Below are positions 7,012 to 15,381 of a stretch of DNA of 19,366 nt, one piece after another. Source of the DNA: JANQKX01 sp039028695 (lineage in GTDB: Bacteria > Pseudomonadota > Alphaproteobacteria > Kiloniellales > Kiloniellaceae). Where the stretch lies: NCBI GenBank assembly GCA_039028695.1, contig JBCCHN010000099.1, positions 1 to 19,366 on the forward strand, given 5' to 3'. Position numbers and translations under genes: made by a program. Below the pieces are notes generated by a model. The model saw nothing but the letters and a program-made list of their open reading frames with translations, had not been told where the DNA came from and searched no databases. How positions within the stretch are numbered: position 1 is the first letter of the stretch; each line of letters opens with the position of its first letter.

Positions 7012-8463
7012 ATGCTCTTAGACGTCGATGCCCGGGAAGCCCCTTCGACTTACGTGAAACTGATTTCACCAACCTATGTGAGCGGCCTGCTTCGCATTGC
7101 CGACCTAATTTCCATCGGCGCCGTTGGCGTTGGGATTTACCTCTTTTACGTCTATTCCCACTTCGGGGAATTCAGCAGTCGCTACGCTGCAGCCATTATT
7201 GCCGGGACCTTTTTGGCCGGGATGATCTTTCAGTGGTTCAGCATCTATAAGCACGAACACATCTTTTCCCGCCGATTCCCCATAGACCGATTGCTTTCGG
7301 CTTGGGCTATTGCTTTTTCGATCCTTTTGGCCATCGCTTTTACCCTAAAGGTTTCCAGCTTCTATTCCCGTGTCTGGGCCGTCAGCTGGTTTGTGGGCTC
7401 AGCCGTGGTGCTAACCACCACCCGCATCGCCATCGGCCAATGGATTCGTGAAAGGGCTGATGAAGGTTGCTTTGCGGAGCGAACGGTTATTTTGGGCGCT
7501 GGTGAGCAGGGCCAGCGCCTGGCTGCCTATCTTCGCGAACAGAATGATCCGCGCATGCGAATTGTCGGTTTCATCGACGACCGCAAAACCCGCGTGCCCC
7601 ACAACGTGCACGGCTATCAGGTCTTAGGTGACATCGACCATTTGATCGAGCTCATACGCGGCAACCTGGTGGACCAGATATTTGTGGCTCTCCCGTGGCA
7701 TGCCCATGAGCGATTGAACCATTTGATCCACGAATTGGCGATCACGCCCGTGCGCATCTGTCTGACACCGGATCTTCTCGGGTTGGACTTCCCCAACAAA
7801 ACCTTCACCTCGGTGGCAAAGGTGCCCATGCTGCAGCTCTTCGAGCGGCCAATCTCGGGCTGGTCCCATGTCACCAAGGCAGTCGAGGATCGGATCATAG
7901 CCGGACTTGCGTTGCTGTTTATTGGGCCTTTGATGGCTCTGATTGCTTTGGCCATCAAGCTCGATTCGCCTGGCCCCGTGTTTTTCAAGCAGCCTCGCTA
8001 TGGCTTTAACAATCTGCTCATCAACGTGTGGAAGTTCCGCACCATGTACAATGACCAGAGTGATCGGAACTGCGAGGCCCAAACCGTCAAAAACGACCCC
8101 CGGGTCACCCGGGTCGGGGACTTTCTGCGAAAGTCGAGTCTGGACGAGCTACCTCAGCTTATCAATGTATTGATCGGAAACATGTCCTTGGTAGGTCCCC
8201 GGCCTCATGCGGTCTCAACCAAGGCCGAAGGCGCCCTCTTTACCGATGTGGTGGACCGCTATGCGGCCCGTCATCGGGTAAAGCCCGGCATCACCGGATG
8301 GGCCCAGGTCAACGGCTGGCGCGGTGAAACCGATACCATTGAAAAGATTCAAAAACGTGTGGAACATGACATCTTTTACATCGACAACTGGTCGATTTGG
8401 TTCGATCTAAAGATTCTGTTCCGAACCGTGGCAGTGGTATTCAAGTCGGAAAACGCCTACTGA
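7012..8463 (+). CDS. Undecaprenyl-phosphate sugar phosphotransferase (WcaJ/ExoY family)
   Basis: Transfers a sugar-1-phosphate, usually glucose- or galactose-phosphate, from its UDP form to undecaprenyl phosphate at the inner membrane, the first step of exopolysaccharide or capsule assembly. The 483-residue protein has four predicted N-terminal transmembrane helices (about 25-140). A CoA-binding-like domain follows, with VILGAGEQGQRLAAYL near 160-175. Next come a membrane-embedded helix (about 297-317) and the C-terminal catalytic domain: KLDSPGPVFFKQPRYG, VWKFRTM, the Asp-Glu pair in SSLDELPQLINVL (about 378-379), MSLVGPRPH and RHRVKPGITGWAQVNGWRGET. I start at the ATG at 7012 because AAGGA lies nine bases upstream; the in-frame ATG at 6949 would add 21 residues that do not resemble the family. 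No glycosyltransferases, flippase or polymerase lie near, so it is an isolated initiating enzyme. Confidence 0.92.
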   Translation: MLLDVDAREAPSTYVKLISPTYVSGLLRIADLISIGAVGVGIYLFYVYSHFGEFSSRYAAAIIAGTFLAGMIFQWFSIYKHEHIFSRRFPIDRLLSAWAIAFSILLAIAFTLKVSSFYSRVWAVSWFVGSAVVLTTTRIAIGQWIRERADEGCFAERTVILGAGEQGQRLAAYLREQNDPRMRIVGFIDDRKTRVPHNVHGYQVLGDIDHLIELIRGNLVDQIFVALPWHAHERLNHLIHELAITPVRICLTPDLLGLDFPNKTFTSVAKVPMLQLFERPISGWSHVTKAVEDRIIAGLALLFIGPLMALIALAIKLDSPGPVFFKQPRYGFNNLLINVWKFRTMYNDQSDRNCEAQTVKNDPRVTRVGDFLRKSSLDELPQLINVLIGNMSLVGPRPHAVSTKAEGALFTDVVDRYAARHRVKPGITGWAQVNGWRGETDTIEKIQKRVEHDIFYIDNWSIWFDLKILFRTVAVVFKSENAY

Positions 8464-8759
8464 TCGGCGAGGGCTCCGTCAAAATCCGTTGCATTTCGCC
8501 GCCGACCGTCCTTTGGGCACTCCTTTTCCAATGTAAGGTCGGCTGAAATACATATCTTCACGACTTTTTAACCATAAAAAATGACACTTGCGCCCATGCT
8601 TTGCTCTCACGAGAGCCTTTACGAGGCGCGCCTGTCTTGCCAAAAGGCCCCGAGGGGCGACCCATTTTTGAACAGAGCAGCTGCTTTGATTTACATAATG
8701 ATTATGTGTTCGACGAAAAGCGCAGGTGATGCTTTGAGCGTCATGCCGAAGGGGGCCTC

Positions 8760-9662
8760 GTGAAGGGATTTCTCATCTTTGCCACCCTTTTGGTGCTCAT
8801 CTGCGGTGCCTTTTACGGCGGTTATGTGATCATGGGGCGCGACCGGACCCAGGAGGTTCGCATGGTGGGCGCCCTCAAACTGGCCCAGCAGGAGATCAAC
8901 AAACGATTTGAGGCGACGGAAACCCAGCTTTTCTCGCCGGATTTCAAGGTCGTGCCTGACCGGGATGATCGCTGGACCTTGACCGGGATCGCAACTTCCA
9001 CAAAGGCAACCGGTGAACGGGGTGAAGGTCCCTTTTCCGCAATCCTGATCAATATATGCAAACAGTTCGACGATCCTGAGTGCTGGAAAATTTCAGACCT
9101 GAAAGTCGATCAAAAGATCCGGGCCGCTAAGGCCAAGGACCAAAAGAAAGACGATCAAGAACAGGCTGCCGCCGAAGAAAACCCTGAGTCGGCTGAGGAA
9201 ACAGCAGCAGCCAAGCCAAGCGCCGAAGAAGCAGCTGAAAGCAACACGTCTCAAGCAACGGAGCCTCTCACGTCGGCTTCGACGGCTTCTTCTGAAGGAG
9301 AAGCTCAGGACAATGCCGATGCCGGCTCGGACCCAACGAAATCAGACTCGCCAGATCCAGACGCTTTAGAGAGCGTAGCACAGGTGGTGGCCAAATTGCC
9401 CGAAGTCACTGTTCCCGACGCCAGCCCGCCATCGCCGCCAGAGCCCGATTTTTCGGACCTTTCTCAAGAAGAGATTATCAAGCAGGTTCAGGCCAGCCTG
9501 ACAAAGCTAGGCTATGAACCGGGTCCCTCAGATGGCAAAATGGGTCCCAAAACCCAGTCCGCCATCCGTGCCTATCAAGCGGATCAAGGGCTGCAAACCG
9601 ATGGTGAAGCCTCGCCGCTGTTGCTAACTGAAATCACCAAGACATTAGCCGATAATCAGTGA
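8760..9662 (+). CDS. Membrane-anchored protein with C-terminal peptidoglycan-binding domain
   Basis: A 300-residue protein starting at GTG, preceded by GAAGGGGG. One N-terminal helix (residues 4-26) anchors or exports it. Residues 30-120 form a small domain with two cysteines (INICKQF, PECWKIS) that I do not recognise. Residues 121-230 are a low-complexity Ala/Glu/Ser/Pro/Asp linker, strongly acidic. The end (about 233-300) is a PG_binding_1 domain: IIKQVQASLTKLGYEPGPSDGKMGPKTQSAIRAYQ, split here as LTKLGYEPGPSDGKMGPKT then AIRAYQADQGL. This repeat type binds cell wall peptidoglycan, so the protein probably spans the periplasm from inner membrane to wall. It lies 296 bases after the sugar transferase and may be separately transcribed; no promoter is clear in the gap. 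Confidence 0.85.
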   Translation: MKGFLIFATLLVLICGAFYGGYVIMGRDRTQEVRMVGALKLAQQEINKRFEATETQLFSPDFKVVPDRDDRWTLTGIATSTKATGERGEGPFSAILINICKQFDDPECWKISDLKVDQKIRAAKAKDQKKDDQEQAAAEENPESAEETAAAKPSAEEAAESNTSQATEPLTSASTASSEGEAQDNADAGSDPTKSDSPDPDALESVAQVVAKLPEVTVPDASPPSPPEPDFSDLSQEEIIKQVQASLTKLGYEPGPSDGKMGPKTQSAIRAYQADQGLQTDGEASPLLLTEITKTLADNQ

Positions 9663-9687
9663 TCGCCTGGTTGGCTCGCAGATTTTA

Positions 9688-9716
9688 TTGGCCGCCCAAA
9701 GGTCTTGCTCGGCCAA
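9688..9716 (+). terminator. Probable rho-independent terminator
   Basis: TTGGCCG and CGGCCAA form a perfect 7-bp stem around a 15-base loop, followed by AGTTTTTC. It lies 25 bases after the end of the peptidoglycan-binding protein gene and before the end of the convergent M24 gene. Confidence 0.5.
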
Positions 9717-9722
9717 AGTTTT

Positions 9723-10886
9723 TCAACGGATATCGAGCGGTCGGTCTCCCCCTCCGACCAGCATTTCCAAGCCCTGATCGCCCAACAGGTAAGTGCCGCC
9801 CTGAATAATCCCAAGCCCTTCCTGTGGCAGGGAAAGATAGGCATGAAGCACGAAAACCATGCCCTTCTGCAGGGTCTGCTTACTACCGCGGCTGATCTGC
9901 AAAGTCTCCAGCCAAATTGGTGGATAGGCAATGCCAACGCCATAGCCAAAACGCATGGTGGCATAATCCGCCAAGCCCAATGCTTGCAGTGGGGTTAGGG
10001 ACGCCTCCTCAACGTCAGAAACGGCGATACCGGGCTCGATAGAAGCAACACCCGCCTGTAGGGAGGCCCTGGTCAGATCATAAAGCTCTATGGCGCGGGC
10101 ACTTGGCTGGCCCAGCGCCATGGTATGGATGGCAACGGCATGATAACGCGCCATGACGCCGGCAAACTCCAAATGTACCAGTTCGCCGGACCGCATGATC
10201 CTCGAGCGGGGTGCCGCATGTCCGCCAGGCGACCGGGGACCACTCGCCAACTCGGTGGGAATAGCCCAATAGTCGCCGCCGGCGGCACGCATCGCTCCCT
10301 CGGCCACCGCAGCCAGATCTATTTCACTCATGCCGGGCCGGGCCGCGGCGCGGGCCGCCACCAAGCCCCGCTCGGCGATTTGCCCGGCCTGGCGCAAGTA
10401 GTCCAGCTCGGCGGGCGACTTAATCAGCCGCAGGGCACCCAAAAGCTCCGTTGCATCCCCGATTTCAGCCGGCGATAGGGCTGCCGCCAGCGCGTTGCCC
10501 AGACCATAGGTTAAAGCATAAGATTGACATTCCATCGCCACTCTACCCCCCTTTAGCCCCTTTTCCCGGGCCACAGTCGCCATGAGGCCAACTGGATCGT
10601 CTCGACCCAAATGATAGCTACGCACATCGTCAAGCCAGGCGCTTTCATGAACCAGGGGCAGGTCCACATTGCGCACCACCAACGTCGGCCGATCGTCGTC
10701 CAGGCCGAAAATGAGAGCCTGGGGAGAATTCACACCAACCCAACTATCGTAACCGGCCAAGTAAAAATGATGTTCGGGAGCAAGGGAGATGCAGAGGTCG
10801 AATCCGCTATCGCGCAGCGCGGCCCTGGCATGAGCCAGACGCGTGGCGTATTCTTCATGGGAAAAGGCGGTATAGGAGTCCGACAT
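9723..10886 (-). CDS. M24-family hydrolase without metal ligands (creatinase/ectoine-hydrolase type)
   Basis: A 387-residue protein with the two-domain layout of creatinase, prolidase and ectoine hydrolase: an N-terminal creatinase_N-like domain (about 10-150, YATRLAHARAALRDSGFDL, YLAGYDSW) and a pita-bread domain (about 160-375). All five positions that bind metal in aminopeptidase P and prolidase are changed: Asp to Glu240 (HLEFAG), Asp to Val251 (YHAVAIHT), His to Tyr315 (GYGVGIAYPP), Glu to His348 (VFVLHAY), Glu to Gln362 (IIQGG). So it is not a metallopeptidase. GYGVGIAYPPIW resembles the GYSIGLNYPPDW-type motif of DoeA/EutD ectoine hydrolases, and amide or amidine hydrolysis of a small molecule is likely. 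It ends facing the peptidoglycan-binding gene and is divergent from the lipoprotein-YejA pair. The substrate is unknown. Confidence 0.82.
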   Translation of the reverse strand: MSDSYTAFSHEEYATRLAHARAALRDSGFDLCISLAPEHHFYLAGYDSWVGVNSPQALIFGLDDDRPTLVVRNVDLPLVHESAWLDDVRSYHLGRDDPVGLMATVAREKGLKGGRVAMECQSYALTYGLGNALAAALSPAEIGDATELLGALRLIKSPAELDYLRQAGQIAERGLVAARAAARPGMSEIDLAAVAEGAMRAAGGDYWAIPTELASGPRSPGGHAAPRSRIMRSGELVHLEFAGVMARYHAVAIHTMALGQPSARAIELYDLTRASLQAGVASIEPGIAVSDVEEASLTPLQALGLADYATMRFGYGVGIAYPPIWLETLQISRGSKQTLQKGMVFVLHAYLSLPQEGLGIIQGGTYLLGDQGLEMLVGGGDRPLDIR

Positions 10887-11001
10887 TGAAAAAAGTCTTT
10901 TGGGGTTTAATTCGGCCCGGCAAATCGGGCACCGACCCTACGATGGCCCCGACACCGCAGGGGATCAAATATATTTTTCTGATAGCGGGATGCTTTTGAT
11001 C

Positions 11002-11277
11002 ATGATCGCTTCTCTGGCAGTAGACACTGGAAAATCGCTTCTGAAGTCACCGATGCTGATCGTAGCGCTGCTTTTGATGGGCGCTTCACTTGCTGGCTGC
11101 ACGCCTCCGAAGAAAGAAACAAAATTTGAAGAAAAGATTGACGCGCTTTGCAGGGCCGAGGGGTACCAAAAAGGCACCCAGGAATTCGAGACCTGTTTTG
11201 CCGAAACCAGTGAACAGGAATTAGAGGCAGTGCGCGCTGCCTACCAACGGCTATTGCGCGGTGAGGGTATAGATTAG
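11002..11277 (+). CDS. Small lipoprotein of unknown function
   Basis: About 91 residues with a lipoprotein signal: Lys residues, then the hydrophobic run MLIVALLLMGASLAGC, whose LAGC is a lipobox. The mature part (CTPPKKETKFEEKIDALC...) is charged and has two further cysteines about 19 residues apart (ALCRAEG, ETCFAET), possibly a disulfide in the periplasm. The start is uncertain: the frame is open from 10900, ATGs occur at 10990, 11002 and 11053, and none has a strong ribosome site. I chose 11002 because it gives a signal peptide of normal length with a positively charged n-region. Its stop overlaps the GTG of the YejA-like gene by one base, so the two are translationally coupled and probably act together in the envelope. 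Confidence 0.7.
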   Translation: MIASLAVDTGKSLLKSPMLIVALLLMGASLAGCTPPKKETKFEEKIDALCRAEGYQKGTQEFETCFAETSEQELEAVRAAYQRLLRGEGID

Positions 11278-13100
11278 TGCCTCTGTCTCACGCCTCTCTT
11301 GGCTGCTTTTTCTGCGCCGTCATCCTGTTGTCCGGCATGACAAGTGTTACGGCAGAGCCTTCATCCAGTCTAGCCATGCACGGCAGCCCTACCCTGTCGG
11401 GCGACTTTGGCGGCTTTCCAGATGTAAGCGTGGAGGCGAAAAAGGGCGGCACTCTTGTCGAAGCGAAGATTGGCAGTTACGACAGTTTCAATCCCTTCGC
11501 TTTGAAAGGCCAAACGGCGGCTCGTCTGCGCGGCACTTCGCCAATTGCCCGTGGGTTGGTATTTGAATCCTTGATGGCGCGCTCACCTGATGAGCCCTTT
11601 ACCCTCTATGGATTGCTGGCGAAATCCGTTGAGACGCCACAAGACCGCGGCTGGGTTGAGTTCACTTTAGACGAGCGCGCCCGTTTTCAAGACGGGACGC
11701 CGGTGACCATTGACGACGTCATTTTTTCCTTCGAATCCCTTCGCGACAAGGGGCGCCCCAACCACCGCCTTTTCTACGGCAAAATATCCCACTTCGAGAC
11801 AACGGCTCCGGACAAGATCCGCTTTTATTTCGCCGACAGCGAGGACCGAGAGTTACCCCTCATAATGGCGTTGATGCCTGTTTTACCGAGACACTATTAC
11901 GATCAAGGGCGTTTTCAAGCCGCGAATCTGCGCATTCCTCTTGGCAGCGGTCCCTATCGCCTAGCGGACTTCGAGCCCGGTCGCACGGTCACCTACGAAA
12001 GGAACGAAGATTACTGGGCCGCGGACCTGCCGGTCAATCGGGGACGGTTTAATTTCGATCGTATCCGCATCGATTACTATCTAACCCGGACCAGCGCCTT
12101 TGAGGCCTTTAAGTCTGGATTAGTGGACATTTGGCGGGAAAAAGACCCGGCGCGGTGGTCGCGGGACTACGGCTTCCCCGCAGCGGAAGAGGGTCGTGTC
12201 ACACTTGCCGAAATTCCTCACGGCCGCGCCTTAGGTATGTATGGCTTTGCCTTCAACACCCGACGTTCCCTATTCGAAGATCGCCGGGTTCGTGAGGCTC
12301 TATTGCTTGCCTTTTCCTTCGAATGGGTCAATCAAACCTTTTATGAAGGGGCCTTTGAGCGCACGAGCAGCTTTTTCGACAATTCCGAGCTGGCAGGCAA
12401 GGGTCCCGCGAGCCCGGCCGAAAGAGCCTTACTTGCCCCCTTTTCTCATGTGAGCGATACCCTTTTGGAGGTCGGATTTGACCTGCCTAAAGGAGACGCT
12501 AGTGGAGCTAACCGACAAAACCTTCTGAAAGCCAAAGGGCTGTTAGAAGAGGCCGGTTGGATGGTGGAAGACTATAAACTGGTCAATGCCGAGAGCGGCG
12601 AGGTCTTTTCCTTTGAAATTTTGCTTCTCCATGCCCGAGACGAACGCTTGGCGCTAACCTATAAGCGCTGGTTGGCGCGCTTAGGGATCCAGGTGCGGAT
12701 CAACAAAGTGGACAGCGCGCAATACATCCAGCGCCTGCGCGGCTTCGAGTTCGATATGATTATCCGGCAGTTCGGCGCCTCCCTATCACCCGGCAACGAG
12801 CAATCCTTTTATTGGAGCAGCGAGGCCGCCAACCAAGAGGGCACTCGTAACTATCCGGGCATCAAAGATCCGGCGGTCGACGCCATGATCGATGCCGTGT
12901 TAAGAGCCGAAAGCCGGGAGGATCTGGTGGCGGCAACCCGGGCGCTGGACCGCGCCCTCATGGCCGGCGTTTACGTGGTGCCCCTGTTCCATTTGCCTCA
13001 CGACTTGATCGCCTACTGGACCAAACTGGAACGGCCCGAGCGCGCCGCGCTCTACGGCAGCGACATCGATACCTGGTGGGTCAAACCGGAAGAGCAATAG
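11277..13100 (+). CDS. Periplasmic oligopeptide-binding protein, ABC transporter SBP family 5 (YejA-like)
   Basis: A 607-residue extracytoplasmic solute-binding protein (SBP_bac_5). The N-terminus has a signal peptide (about residues 1-27, ending SVTAEP). Family features include SYDSFNPFALKG, the FTLDERARFQDGTPVTIDDVIFSF signature split around residue 130-150, GSGPYRLADFEPGRTVTYERNEDYW, RRVREALLLAFSFEWVN and the YejA-type stretch FDNSELAGKGPASPAE. YejA proteins serve the YejABEF importer for peptides and microcin C-like compounds. The GTG start overlaps the upstream lipoprotein stop; GAGG lies about ten bases before it. No permease or ATPase gene is in the window, so it must borrow membrane components encoded elsewhere, or the cluster has been split. 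It ends one base from the convergent lipoprotein gene. Confidence 0.9.
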   Translation: MPLSHASLGCFFCAVILLSGMTSVTAEPSSSLAMHGSPTLSGDFGGFPDVSVEAKKGGTLVEAKIGSYDSFNPFALKGQTAARLRGTSPIARGLVFESLMARSPDEPFTLYGLLAKSVETPQDRGWVEFTLDERARFQDGTPVTIDDVIFSFESLRDKGRPNHRLFYGKISHFETTAPDKIRFYFADSEDRELPLIMALMPVLPRHYYDQGRFQAANLRIPLGSGPYRLADFEPGRTVTYERNEDYWAADLPVNRGRFNFDRIRIDYYLTRTSAFEAFKSGLVDIWREKDPARWSRDYGFPAAEEGRVTLAEIPHGRALGMYGFAFNTRRSLFEDRRVREALLLAFSFEWVNQTFYEGAFERTSSFFDNSELAGKGPASPAERALLAPFSHVSDTLLEVGFDLPKGDASGANRQNLLKAKGLLEEAGWMVEDYKLVNAESGEVFSFEILLLHARDERLALTYKRWLARLGIQVRINKVDSAQYIQRLRGFEFDMIIRQFGASLSPGNEQSFYWSSEAANQEGTRNYPGIKDPAVDAMIDAVLRAESREDLVAATRALDRALMAGVYVVPLFHLPHDLIAYWTKLERPERAALYGSDIDTWWVKPEEQ

Positions 13101-13101
13101 G

Positions 13102-13365
13102 TTATTCGCCCTCACCCCAGATGTCGCTGGCGGTCTTGCGTCGCCAACAGCTCTCCCACAAGGAATCGGCCAAACTAAAATTCTCCTCCCCACCGGGGCG
13201 ACCCTGGGCCAACACGTCATCACAGGCATCGATGGCCGCCGGAGACTCAGGCGGTCCGCTATCTGGCACCGGAACCGGTTCAGCATCGCCGGCACAGCCT
13301 GATAGAGCGCAAAGGAGAATCAGGACCAGGATGGACGGAACGATTGACGCGGATCTGTGAGTCAT
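13102..13365 (-). CDS. Small lipoprotein downstream of the VanZ-family gene
   Basis: An 87-residue protein with a lipoprotein signal peptide: MTHRSAS, hydrophobic SILVLILLCALSGC, lipobox LSGC with the lipid-bearing cysteine at residue 24. The mature part is Pro/Glu rich (DAEPVPVPDSGPPESP), then a short region with two cysteines (DACDDVLAQ, ESCWRRKT) that may form a disulfide. The start ATG overlaps the stop of the upstream VanZ gene (ATGA), so translation is coupled. I do not recognise a family; the two-cysteine layout is loosely like that of the lipoprotein encoded before YejA, but the sequences are not similar. Confidence 0.72.
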   Translation of the reverse strand: MTHRSASIVPSILVLILLCALSGCAGDAEPVPVPDSGPPESPAAIDACDDVLAQGRPGGEENFSLADSLWESCWRRKTASDIWGEGE

Positions 13366-14618
13366 TGACGCCCCGCTTGCCGGCGCCCCAACATGACATC
13401 CAGACCCACGAGCAAAATAAATGCCAGCAATAGCATGCTAAGCAATTGGGGTTCACTTACACGAGTTACCAGACGGTGACTGACGTGACTGAGATAGGTC
13501 GTATCCGCGAGCAGATCTTCCTCGAGCATCGCCAACTCCTCAGGCGTCAGACCATAGCTGGAGTTCTGAATCGTGTTGGCGAAATAGCGCTCCAAGATTT
13601 GGTTTTCTCGCAGGGCGACAGTGGCCGCCTCTCGTCGGAAAGCATCGTCGGACGCCGCTTCGGGTGAGCCAACCTTAGCCAGATGGCGGTCCCGCCGAAA
13701 GAGGTGAACCCGCGCCTCGTGCAAAAACGGGTCGGTAAAAGGAGAATAGAGTCGCAAAAAGGCGCCGTAAAGCGCCGGGTCTTTATAATCGTCCAACAGG
13801 GCCGCCGCTTGTGGCCCCCGTTCCCTATCCTCCACCGCCAAAGCGGACAAATCCAAGCGGGATCGGAACTGACCGATACCCGGTGCCTCGTGCAGATATC
13901 CGTATTCGAACATGGTGCGGCCACTCTCGGGCAAAAAAGCCAGGCCGGGCACGGATTGGGAATAGGTGAGAATTCTTGGCGGTGTATTGAGTAGGTTTAA
14001 GCCCAAGAGAGCTAGGGTAAAAAGGCTGCAACGACACAAAACCCGCAGTCCCGGCACACGGGGCATAAGGCCGATACCATGCGGAACAAATCCCTTCGCA
14101 ATGGCCACCTGGATCAGGGCGATGGCCACCAGGTTAATCCAGATGTCGCGCAGGTCCCAAACTCGGTCTGGAACCACCCATTGAATGGATTCGTCCATAA
14201 TCCCAATCCCAGCGCCCAAAATAACAGCACAGAGGTAAATACTTCCGTCCCGCAGGTGATGGCTGAGAGCCCGAAACATAAGCCATCCCAAAAAGGCGTA
14301 CTCGATAAAATGAAGAGCTTCTTCCGGGTTTTTCCGTAAGGTCACAGCATAGCCCACATAGACGGTCCCCACCGCCCCGATCCAAAAAAGCTGAGATCCC
14401 TTCAAAGCCCGTGCCCGGCGCAAAACCAAGACCGCCAGCACAGCGCCCAAAAGGACAGCCGCAACGACCACGTAGATAAAGGCCTCACGTCCAAAAGTAT
14501 CGGAAAAGACGCCTTGAAGCTGTCGGGCAAAGGGGACGGTCAAAAAGATCCCCAATACACAAAGCGCGACGTATAGCCACGACAGCCACGGCGCTTCCTT
14601 GGGTGGGACCTTCAACAT
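13362..14618 (-). CDS. VanZ-family integral membrane protein with periplasmic C-terminal region
   Basis: A 418-residue inner-membrane protein. Predicted helices lie at about 13-31, 46-66, 77-92, 104-118, 126-142, 160-175 and 193-210. The VanZ-like signature is present: Glu100-His103-Glu106 (PEEALHFIEYAFLGW), Asp142-Glu143-Gln146 (GIMDESIQW) and Arg152-Asp155-Asp158-Asn162 (PDRVWDLRDIWIN). About 180 hydrophilic residues follow (about 212-392), then a last helix (about 394-411) and a basic tail RRQAGRQ, so the large region is probably periplasmic. VanZ itself gives low-level teicoplanin resistance; most VanZ-like proteins have no known role, and none should be inferred here. It is translationally coupled to a small lipoprotein. 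The start has no strong ribosome site. Confidence 0.82.
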   Translation of the reverse strand: MLKVPPKEAPWLSWLYVALCVLGIFLTVPFARQLQGVFSDTFGREAFIYVVVAAVLLGAVLAVLVLRRARALKGSQLFWIGAVGTVYVGYAVTLRKNPEEALHFIEYAFLGWLMFRALSHHLRDGSIYLCAVILGAGIGIMDESIQWVVPDRVWDLRDIWINLVAIALIQVAIAKGFVPHGIGLMPRVPGLRVLCRCSLFTLALLGLNLLNTPPRILTYSQSVPGLAFLPESGRTMFEYGYLHEAPGIGQFRSRLDLSALAVEDRERGPQAAALLDDYKDPALYGAFLRLYSPFTDPFLHEARVHLFRRDRHLAKVGSPEAASDDAFRREAATVALRENQILERYFANTIQNSSYGLTPEELAMLEEDLLADTTYLSHVSHRLVTRVSEPQLLSMLLLAFILLVGLDVMLGRRQAGRQ

Positions 14619-14860
14619 ATCAAGACTCTGGCCAAACGATTTGCTCTGAATTTCCAGTTAATCTATAGCCCAAATATTACAAAAATTGATAACTGTCGCC
14701 TTTTTCACTGTATTGCCGATCGAAAGGCCTCGGTTGCGAAAAATGGCTCGCGTTTCAGTTAACAGCATCAGTGCCACAGATTAGGATATTGGCCTGGGTT
14801 CAGCCTCTCCTTATCAAAAAATTATCATAAAGGAAAAAATGCTGGGCGGTATCCACCATA

Positions 14861-15300
14861 TTGCGACGGGAGACTTCAATAAGTTTTGGCTTAACGATAG
14901 CATTGATTTTCAGCCTTTTCACGACGAGTGCCTTGGCCGACCTGCCATGGGTGGGGGGAGCCGAGGTCAAAATCAGTTCACCAAGCGACAGGGACACTGT
15001 GGCGAGTCCGGTGGCAGAGGGGTTTGGGTTGCGTGGCGCAGGCGTCGTCCCCGCTGCCGCTGAACAAGAAAATACGGGCCATCATCCTCTGTTATCAAAA
15101 GGGATCTCTTGAGCGGCGAAGACCTCACTAACGTCATTCCAGATGACGACAAGCCTCGCCATTTTGGCGGCAGAAAAACCGAAACGACACTAGCGCTGGA
15201 ACCGGGCGAACACTCCCTACGGCTTCTCCAAGGCGACTGGGGTCACATGCCCCAAGATCCTCCAATTACATCGGAAATGATCACCAGCACGGTTGAATAA
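14861..15300 (+). pseudogene. DUF4399 secreted protein gene with a frameshift
   Basis: Two adjacent frames together encode one DUF4399 protein. The first (TTG at 14861) gives a signal peptide (RRETSISFGLTIALIFSLF, cleavage after SALA) and the first half of the domain (VKISSPSDRDTVASPV, GAGVVPAAAEQENTGHHPLL). It then runs into a stop at 15110-15112. The second frame carries the rest: PDDDKPRHFGGRKTETTLAL, EPGEHSLRLLQGDWGHM, PQDPPITSEMITSTVE. Inserting one base at about 15,092-15,094 would restore HHPLL-IKRDLLSGEDL and a continuous domain. A good ribosome site (AAAGGAAAAA) precedes an ATG at 14839, but that ATG is in another frame, so the start may also be damaged. Known DUF4399 proteins are short periplasmic proteins of unknown function. 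Either the gene is decayed or there is a sequencing error. Confidence 0.78.
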
Positions 15301-15347
15301 CTCCAGCCCGCACACAGCGGCTAAAATTCCAGTGCTTTCTGCATTCT

Positions 15348-15381
15348 TTGGCCGGTTCCTTCCTCAAAAGGGGCCGGCCAA
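15348..15381 (+). terminator. Terminator-like hairpin after the DUF4399 gene
   Basis: TTGGCCGG and CCGGCCAA form a perfect 8-bp stem around 18 bases, within which CCTT and AAGG could pair further. It is followed by GTTTCCTTT, a broken T-run. The stem repeats the one at 9688-9716. Confidence 0.42.

Noticed and set aside
8647..8658. GCCCC-GA-GGGGC palindrome as a terminator
   Set aside because: The two-base loop is too small to fold as drawn and the T-run lies too far away.
8581..8763. 60-codon frame between the sugar transferase and the peptidoglycan-binding gene
   Set aside because: No ribosome site and a composition unlike a protein; it runs over the ribosome site and start of the next gene.
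14839..15063. ATG at 14839 with a good ribosome site as a separate gene
   Set aside because: The product is a Gly/Arg-rich out-of-frame reading of the DUF4399 domain region; more likely the start of the damaged DUF4399 gene has shifted.
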